Part shown: positions 1-5,723 of the stretch, piece after piece
How positions within the stretch are numbered: position 1 is the stretch's first letter
Layout of the letters: every line of letters begins with the position of its first letter
Source: Prevotella sp.
GTDB lineage: Bacteria > Bacteroidota > Bacteroidia > Bacteroidales > Bacteroidaceae
Assembly: GCA_022511055.1 (NCBI GenBank)
Contig: JAFLSH010000065.1
Coordinates: 1 to 12,285 of the forward strand
Length of the DNA: 12,285 nucleotides
Reading direction: 5' to 3'
Program-made: the position numbers and the translations under genes
Notes under the pieces: generated by a model
The model's input: the letters and a program-made list of their open reading frames with translations, nothing else
What the model was told of the DNA's origin: nothing
Databases searched by the model: none

Positions 1-764
1 ATCTCCTTGAAATAGCTGGTCAGCTCTTCCCGCTCCATGTCGAATGTGCCGAAGCCCTTGATGCCCGGCGTGTCTATGAGATAGCCGCTCTCTGCCAGCG
101 CAATCATCTCGCTGAAGGTGGTGGTGTGCATGCCTGTGCCCCAGGCATCGCTGATTTCGGCCGTGCGCAGGTTGCTGCCCGGCACGAGCCGGTTGATGAG
201 TGTCGACTTGCCCACGCCGCTGTTGCCGCTCAACAGCGTGATTTTGCCGGCCAGCAGGGTGGGCAGCTCTTCCAGGCCGTCGCCCGTCACGGCCGATGCT
301 TGCAGGCACTGGTAGCCCACGGTCTCGTAGAGGTTGACCATGGCTTCCTGAAAGTGGCGCTCATCGGCATCGAGCAGGTCGGTCTTGTTGAACAGCAAGA
401 TGACCGGCACACCGTATGCCTCGGCCGAGGCCAGGAAACGGTCGATGAAGGTGGTGGAGGTCTGCGGCCGGTTGACCGTGACAATGAGCAGCGCCTGGTC
501 TACGTTGGCAGCCAAGATGTGGCTTTGCTTCGACAGGTTTTGCGACTTCCTGATGATGTAGTTGCGGCGGTCTTCTATCTCGGTGATGAACGCCGTGCCC
601 TCGGCATTGGTCAGAATGCTGACCCTGTCGCCCACGGCCACGGGGTTGGTGGAGCGTATGCCCTTCAGCCGGAAGTTGCCTTTTATCTTGCAGTCAACCA
701 GCTGGCCACCGTCTGTGAGAACGGTGTACCAGCTGCCGGTGTTTTTAATGACAAGTCCTTTCAA
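1..764 (-). CDS. rsgA: Ribosome small-subunit-dependent GTPase A (RsgA), C-terminus cut off by the window edge
   Basis: RsgA is a cytoplasmic, circularly permuted GTPase that acts in late 30S ribosomal subunit maturation. The 254 visible codons show an N-terminal OB-fold region (about residues 1-75). The G motifs follow in permuted order: G4 NKTD (126-129), then the G1 P-loop GNSGVGKST (180-188), then G3 DTPG (231-234). The C-terminal zinc-binding domain, roughly 50-60 residues in the family, lies outside the window. The start is TTG at 764-762. It is the first possible initiator after an in-frame stop (the frr stop codon is in the same frame), and it gives the amino terminus MKGLVIKNTGSWY, which fits Bacteroidales RsgA proteins as I remember them. 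The gene lies 21 nt downstream of frr and is probably co-transcribed with it. I see no sign of damage. Confidence 0.95.
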   Translation of the reverse strand, partial: MKGLVIKNTGSWYTVLTDGGQLVDCKIKGNFRLKGIRSTNPVAVGDRVSILTNAEGTAFITEIEDRRNYIIRKSQNLSKQSHILAANVDQALLIVTVNRPQTSTTFIDRFLASAEAYGVPVILLFNKTDLLDADERHFQEAMVNLYETVGYQCLQASAVTGDGLEELPTLLAGKITLLSGNSGVGKSTLINRLVPGSNLRTAEISDAWGTGMHTTTFSEMIALAESGYLIDTPGIKGFGTFDMEREELTSYFKE

Positions 765-785
765 TGGGAATGGGTCGGCCGTTTC

Positions 786-1346
786 TTAGACCGTCATGAT
801 TTCCTTGTTCTTCGCCTCAATCAGCGCGTCGAGCTTCTTGATGTACTTGTCGTGAATCTTTTGCAGCTCCAGCTCGGCATCCTTCTCGTTGTCCTCGCTC
901 AGTCCGTCCTTGATGGCCTTCTTCAGCTTGTCCTTGATGTCAGCGCGCACGTTGCGCACCTCGACCTTGGCCTTCTCGGCTATCTTGTTGCACTGCTTCA
1001 CCAGGTCGCGGCGGCGCTCCTCGGTGGGCTGGGGGATGGCCAGGCGTATGACTTCGCCGTTGTTCTCGGGCGTAATGCCCACGTCAGAGTCCATGATGGC
1101 CTTTTCAATGTCGCGAATCTGTTTGCGGTCCCACGGCTTGATGGCAATGGTGCGCGCATCGGGGCAGTTCACGGTGGCCACTTGGTTCAGGGGAACGGCA
1201 CTGCCGTATGACATCACCTTGATGCCATCGAGAATGGCGGTGTTGGCACGGCCGGCGCGAATGCGGTTCAGCTCGTCTTCCAGGAACATGGCTGCCATCT
1301 CCATGCGCTCCTCGCTGTTCTTCAGAGTTTCTTTTACGTCTATCAT
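786..1346 (-). CDS. frr: Ribosome recycling factor
   Basis: Ribosome recycling factor works with EF-G in the cytoplasm to split the post-termination ribosome so that the subunits can be reused. The product is 186 residues, matching the usual length of about 185. It shows the family landmarks: an N-terminal helix containing EDELNRIRAGRAN (about 24-36), the hinge and small beta domain containing VPLNQVATVNCPDARTIAIKPWD, the PQPTEERRRDLVK segment where the helical bundle resumes, and a long charged C-terminal helix. The ATG at 1346-1344 is preceded by an A/T-rich leader and a good promoter candidate (1384-1414). The gene is divergent from the sensor kinase operon and is followed at once by rsgA. 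It is intact and ordinary. Confidence 0.97.
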   Translation of the reverse strand: MIDVKETLKNSEERMEMAAMFLEDELNRIRAGRANTAILDGIKVMSYGSAVPLNQVATVNCPDARTIAIKPWDRKQIRDIEKAIMDSDVGITPENNGEVIRLAIPQPTEERRRDLVKQCNKIAEKAKVEVRNVRADIKDKLKKAIKDGLSEDNEKDAELELQKIHDKYIKKLDALIEAKNKEIMTV

Positions 1347-1383
1347 AAATGTTTGATTTTTGTTGTTTCTTGGTTTCTGTTGA

Positions 1384-1414
1384 CAAAATTAGTGTTTTTC
1401 TGCGAAACTACCAA
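1384..1414 (-). promoter_or_regulatory. Candidate Bacteroidetes-type promoter for frr-rsgA
   Basis: Read on the minus strand, 1391-1384 is TAATTTTG, an exact match to the Bacteroidetes -7 consensus TAnnTTTG. A TTG (1414-1412, within CTTG) lies 20 nt upstream at the -33 position. Transcription would start near 1377-1379, giving a leader of about 30 nt before the frr ATG. This is a motif match only. Confidence 0.6.
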
Positions 1415-1474
1415 GTGTTTTTCTACTTTTTTTGACACAAAATGGCTGTTGGCTGCTTTTTTTCGTATAAACAT

Positions 1475-1505
1475 TTTGTCATCTGCTACTTTTTATATAT
1501 CTTTG
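1475..1505 (+). promoter_or_regulatory. Candidate Bacteroidetes-type promoter for the four-kinase operon
   Basis: TTTG at 1475-1478 is followed after 19 nt by TATCTTTG at 1498-1505. Both boxes and the spacing match the TTTG-N19-TAnnTTTG consensus for the Bacteroidetes primary sigma factor. Transcription would start around 1510-1513, only about 22-25 nt before the ATG at 1535. This supports that ATG rather than an in-frame TTG at 1517 as the HK1 start. I see no comparable promoter in the gaps further down the operon. Confidence 0.65.
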
Positions 1506-1534
1506 CAGCAAAATAGTTGTTCGGAATCTTTTCC

Positions 1535-3712
1535 ATGCACACGATTATATATAGTAAAAGGTGGATTCTTGCAGTTGCTGCGCTTTTTTTGTCGGTTGGC
1601 ATGAAAGCGCAGGAAGAGGGCGATGTGTCGAACATCGTAGATGCCACCCATTTGCATGCCTACGCGATGGCCTTGCTGATGATAGCCATCACGGTCTTGC
1701 TCTTCTATAATCGTCTGATTGTCTACCGCGAAAAGGAACTTGTCGGCAAAAACCGCAACCAGAGCCGCCAGGTGGGCGAAGCCTTCAAGGCGTGTGGCAT
1801 GCGTGTCTGGTTTTATGATGTAAGAATCGAGCAGTACTGCCGGCTCTCGGAGGCGGGGCAGATTGAGGCGGAGCTGACACCCATCACCTTTGCGGGATTC
1901 TTCGACCGTAGCGACTTTGACAACATGTCTGAACACATGAAAGACGTGTTCTACGGCAAGAGGCAGCAGTCTACGGTCCTGATGCACGGAAACATAGCGG
2001 GCGAGAAGACCGGCCAGCAGCAGGTCTACGAACTCTCGATGGAGGTGTTCGAGCGTGACCCGGAGACAGACAAGCCGCTCAACATCATCTTGCTGCTGCA
2101 CGATATTACTGAGGAACTGGAGCAGCAGAAGAACGCCACCAACCTGCTGATGCAGTATCACACGGTGTTCAACCTGTCGGTGATTGACATGGTCTACTAT
2201 GATGAAGAGGGCAAGATGAACGATATCAACCCGGCGGCCTGCAAGATGTTCGGCATAGCCGACCGCGAGTCGGCCTTGAAGGTAGGCAACAAGCTGGCTA
2301 ACATACCCTGCATGGCCGGCATTGACATCAAGACCATGGACACCATCTGGGCTACGTCTATCACCAAGTTCCAGGACATTGACAGCCCGTTTGGCGAGAT
2401 AGATTGTGACAACTGGAACAACACCATCTATTACGAACAGCTTGTCAGCCCGCAGCGCGATGCCAGCGGCCAGCTGAAGGGCTTTGTCTTGGCGGGCCGG
2501 AACGTGTCGGAGATGGTGGGGGCGCACCACAAGCAGCGCCTGAGCGCGGAGAGGCTGATGCAGGCCACGGCCGATGTCCAGGAGTATATTTCCAACATCA
2601 ACTACTCGTTGCAGATAAGCGGTGTGCAGCTGATGAACTACTATCCTGACACCCATATACTTGAGGTCAGCAACGGTCTTGGCAAGCCGCAGCTCCAGCT
2701 GACCCAGCTCCGTTGCGTAGAGCTGGTGGTCCACCATCAGCGGCCCAGGGCAAGGGGGCTGTTGCGCCGCATGGACCAGCGCAAGCCCTCGCACTTCTAC
2801 GAGAAGATGCAGGTGCTGCTGCGTGACAAGCAGGGGCGCAACCTCTGGCTGATGTTCAGTATCATACCCATGCTGAATCCAGATGGCACGGTCGACCACT
2901 ATTTCGGCATGTGCCGCGATATAACGGATATGGTGGAGACTGAGGCCCAGTTGCAGACCGAGACCGAGAAGGCACGGGAGGCCGAGCAGGTGAAGAACTC
3001 GTTCCTGCTGAACATGAGCCATGAGATTCGCACGCCGCTCAACGCCGTGCTGGGATTTGCCGAGCAGTTCAACACGGAGCATGACCAGGAAGATGAGGCG
3101 TTCTTTGCCGAGCAAATCAAGGATAACGCCAACTCGCTGCTGGAACTGGTCAATGACATCCTGTTCCTGTCGAGGCTCGATGCGCACATGGTCGAGAAGC
3201 ACAGCATCGAGTGCGATTTCGCCACCGTGTTCGATGGGTATTGCACCATGGGCTTCGGGTCCGTGGCGCCGGGCGTGAAGGTCATCTTGGAAAACACGTA
3301 CAACCATCTGATGATTGAGATAGATGAGTCAAACTTGGCCACGGCCATCCACCGCATCTGTGCCAATGCCACCTATTACACCACCGAAGGGTTTGTGCGG
3401 GCCAAGTACGAGTACCGTCTCGGTCGTCTGGCCATTACCATCGAGGACTCTGGCCGCGGCATCAGCGCAGAGCAGTTGCCGAAGGTCTTCAACCGCCATA
3501 TATCTGATGACAGGGGCGAGCGGTGCGGCTCCGGCCTGGGCTTGGCCATCGCCAAGGAACTGGTCGAACAGATGGGTGGTGCCATTGACTTGCAGTCAGA
3601 GGAGGGCAAGGGCACATCGGTGTGGATTAGCATACCGTGTACCGCCACGTTGATTGATAGAAAAGATGCTTTAACAGACAGGCTTCCCGGAAATGAATAT
3701 GCTGATGAATAA
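1535..3712 (+). CDS. HK1: membrane sensor histidine kinase with three PAS modules and almost no periplasmic domain (type A)
   Basis: The product is 725 residues and is probably an inner-membrane autokinase. Residues 1-25 form a signal peptide or first membrane helix ending MKAQ. A periplasmic stub of about 17 residues follows, then a membrane helix at about 43-63. I infer three PAS-like modules (about 82-190, 207-322 and 357-465) from the repeated pattern ending in DITEE, RNVSE and RDITD. The HisKA dimerisation helix has the phosphoacceptor in NMSHEIRTPLN (His496). The ATPase domain has the N-box Asn611, the DSGRG G1 box (Asp638) and GSGLGLA. Two oddities are Tyr614 where the N-box usually has Lys or Arg, and FNRH in place of the usual F-x-R-F. 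There is no receiver domain. Its closest relative in the window is HK3, over the whole cytoplasmic part. The ATG at 1535 is preferred to TTG 1517 because of the promoter position. The gene overlaps the start of HK2. Its signal and partner are unknown. Confidence 0.9.
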   Translation: MHTIIYSKRWILAVAALFLSVGMKAQEEGDVSNIVDATHLHAYAMALLMIAITVLLFYNRLIVYREKELVGKNRNQSRQVGEAFKACGMRVWFYDVRIEQYCRLSEAGQIEAELTPITFAGFFDRSDFDNMSEHMKDVFYGKRQQSTVLMHGNIAGEKTGQQQVYELSMEVFERDPETDKPLNIILLLHDITEELEQQKNATNLLMQYHTVFNLSVIDMVYYDEEGKMNDINPAACKMFGIADRESALKVGNKLANIPCMAGIDIKTMDTIWATSITKFQDIDSPFGEIDCDNWNNTIYYEQLVSPQRDASGQLKGFVLAGRNVSEMVGAHHKQRLSAERLMQATADVQEYISNINYSLQISGVQLMNYYPDTHILEVSNGLGKPQLQLTQLRCVELVVHHQRPRARGLLRRMDQRKPSHFYEKMQVLLRDKQGRNLWLMFSIIPMLNPDGTVDHYFGMCRDITDMVETEAQLQTETEKAREAEQVKNSFLLNMSHEIRTPLNAVLGFAEQFNTEHDQEDEAFFAEQIKDNANSLLELVNDILFLSRLDAHMVEKHSIECDFATVFDGYCTMGFGSVAPGVKVILENTYNHLMIEIDESNLATAIHRICANATYYTTEGFVRAKYEYRLGRLAITIEDSGRGISAEQLPKVFNRHISDDRGERCGSGLGLAIAKELVEQMGGAIDLQSEEGKGTSVWISIPCTATLIDRKDALTDRLPGNEYADE

Positions 3713-5723
3713 CATACAGGTCTTGGCGCTCGCACAGCTGCAGATGACATCCCTTGTCATCACGGTCATTGTGGTCGGCGCGTTCCTGGCTGCGGTAGCC
3801 CTGAATTTTGTGGCCGTTAAGCGCATCCGCGGTGCGCTGCGCACCACGGTGCGGCAGAAGCAAATCATGCGCTACGCCCTGGAGATGGGTAACATCAATG
3901 TCATCAGGTGTGTCATGGGGCTGAGCAGGGTTGAGAATCAGCAGGGCGGCCTGCTGCCTGATGAGGGAGTGGGGCTGCAGGACTATATCAGCCACATTCA
4001 CCCCGAAGACCGCGATATGTTCTCGCACATGGTAACTCGTATCAGCCTGCGCCAGCAGGGTAGTGCCGAGTGGACCTATCGCTGGAACGCGGCCGCCGAA
4101 CAGGGCGAGACCGAATGGCGCAGCCTGCACTGTAATGCCATTGCCGAAGGCCAGTCACTGCCAATGGATGTGGTCTGTACGCTGACTGACGAGACAAAGG
4201 CCGTCAACGAGCGCACACAGGAACAGGAGATGGCAGGGCGCTACCGCCTCATCTTCGAGCGCTCTGTGGTCGGCCTGGGCTTCTATGACAAAGATGGCAT
4301 GATGCTGGCGGCCAACAGCAATCTGCGCGAGATATTTAACATACAGCCGGGCAACGACCCGATGTTCTTCAATGTCAGTATCTTCAGAAGGCCGCCGTTC
4401 CGCGATATCATCAACTTAGATGACCTTTACGAAACGCACCTATGCACGAGAATCATCATGCCGGAGCGCAGGCTCGACAAGTTCCTGGACTTGCAGATTA
4501 CGCCTACCTTTGATGACACGGGGCAGCTGCAGTATCTGTTGGTGGCGGCCCGTGATGTAACGGAGGAGCGTGAAATCTATAAGCAGAGCCAGGAGACTGA
4601 CCGCCAGATGCGTAAGGCCAACGAGGAGATAAGGCGCTACGAAAAGGAACTGCAGTACCTGATGGATGAGGTGGATATGCGCGTATGGCGCGTGTCATTC
4701 GAGACAGGCGAGGTGAACATCTACCGAAACCTGGGTGAGCCTGAGCGGAAAATGACTCTCATGGAGCTGAAGGACTATTTCGTTGAAAGACATGACATTG
4801 TGAGCGAGAAGTTCAAGAATCCTGAGCTGTATTTCAGGGAGTCTTCTTCGTATATCTGCCACATGCGCTCGCTGTTCCACGATACAGACCAGCTGCAATG
4901 GAACGTTATCGACAACATTCCGCTGCTGAACGAAGAGGGGCGGCTGGTTGGCAGCTTCGGCACCATCCGTAACATCACCTCGCTGATGGAGGTACAGGAC
5001 AGGCTGAAAGAGGAAACGCAGCGGGCCAACGACTCGGCGCGCCTGAAGAGTGTGTTCATGGCCAACATGACCCACGAGATACGCACACCGCTCAATGCCA
5101 TCGTTGGCTTCAGTGATGTGCTGACCATGATGGATTCGCCGGAGGATAAGCGCGAGATGATTCGCGTTATCATGAACAACTGCGATATGTTGCTCAGACT
5201 TATCAACGATATTCTTGAAGTCTCAGGCATGGATACGAATGCCATCAAGCTGGAGCCCACAGATGTGGATTTCGCGGTGTCGTTCAACGACATCTGCGAG
5301 ACACTCCGCCAGCGTGTGCAGGAGCCGGGAGTTGAGTTCATTAAAGATAATCCATATACGGAGTTCCTGACCAGGATAGATGTCCGCCGTGTGCAGCAGG
5401 TGATTACCAATTTCGTAACGAATGCGGTCAAGTACACTCACCAGGGGCACATTCGTGTGGGCTACCGCTACGAGAAGGGCGGCCTCTACGTCTACTGCGA
5501 AGACACAGGCGCAGGCATACCGAAGGAACAGCAAAGTTCGGTCTTTGAGCGCTTTGTCAAGCTGAACGACTACGTTCAGGGAACGGGTCTCGGCCTCAGC
5601 ATCTGCAAGGCTATCGCCTTACGCGCCGGCGGGCGCATCGGCGTGGAGTCAGAGGGCGAGGGAACAGGCTCTACGTTCTGGCTTTGGATTCCGTGTGACC
5701 ATAAGAAAAAAGAAAACGCATGA
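3693..5723 (+). CDS. HK2: membrane-anchored PAS-rich sensor histidine kinase without a periplasmic sensor (type B)
   Basis: The product is 676 residues. A single membrane helix (about 18-41) follows a very short N-terminus, so any input must be cytoplasmic, membrane-borne or from a partner. Three PAS-like modules follow (about 60-170, 182-295 and 310-432), each ending in a DETK, RDVTEE or RNITS-type segment, then a short helical linker. The kinase core looks complete: NMTHEIRTPLN with His461, the N-box TNAVKYT with Asn577, DTGAG with Asp604, the F-box FERF and a TGLGLSI G2 box. There is no receiver domain. HK4 is a close paralogue along the full cytoplasmic length, and HK2 differs mainly in lacking HK4's periplasmic domain. 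ATG 3693 overlaps the end of HK1 by 20 nt. ATGs at 3699 and 3705 are in-frame alternatives giving overlaps of 14 and 8 nt, so translational coupling to HK1 is likely. The ligand and target are unknown. Confidence 0.9.
   Translation: MNMLMNNIQVLALAQLQMTSLVITVIVVGAFLAAVALNFVAVKRIRGALRTTVRQKQIMRYALEMGNINVIRCVMGLSRVENQQGGLLPDEGVGLQDYISHIHPEDRDMFSHMVTRISLRQQGSAEWTYRWNAAAEQGETEWRSLHCNAIAEGQSLPMDVVCTLTDETKAVNERTQEQEMAGRYRLIFERSVVGLGFYDKDGMMLAANSNLREIFNIQPGNDPMFFNVSIFRRPPFRDIINLDDLYETHLCTRIIMPERRLDKFLDLQITPTFDDTGQLQYLLVAARDVTEEREIYKQSQETDRQMRKANEEIRRYEKELQYLMDEVDMRVWRVSFETGEVNIYRNLGEPERKMTLMELKDYFVERHDIVSEKFKNPELYFRESSSYICHMRSLFHDTDQLQWNVIDNIPLLNEEGRLVGSFGTIRNITSLMEVQDRLKEETQRANDSARLKSVFMANMTHEIRTPLNAIVGFSDVLTMMDSPEDKREMIRVIMNNCDMLLRLINDILEVSGMDTNAIKLEPTDVDFAVSFNDICETLRQRVQEPGVEFIKDNPYTEFLTRIDVRRVQQVITNFVTNAVKYTHQGHIRVGYRYEKGGLYVYCEDTGAGIPKEQQSSVFERFVKLNDYVQGTGLGLSICKAIALRAGGRIGVESEGEGTGSTFWLWIPCDHKKKENA

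Noticed and set aside
126..1211. A 361-codon plus-strand open frame across rsgA and frr
   Set aside because: It is antisense to two clear housekeeping genes, spans their junction, and shows no domain. It is a shadow frame.
2640..2900. Possible frameshifted or degenerate third PAS module in HK1 (unusual basic stretch HHQRPRARGLLRR)
   Set aside because: Aligned by eye with HK3 the segment has the same length and matching flanks (LRC before, IP or VP after), so it is divergence, not a frameshift.
1493..3307. A 604-codon open frame on the minus strand, antisense to HK1
   Set aside because: It lies wholly opposite a convincing kinase gene, has no recognisable motif, and its composition (rich in Leu, Val, His, Gln) is what the complement of GC-biased codons gives.
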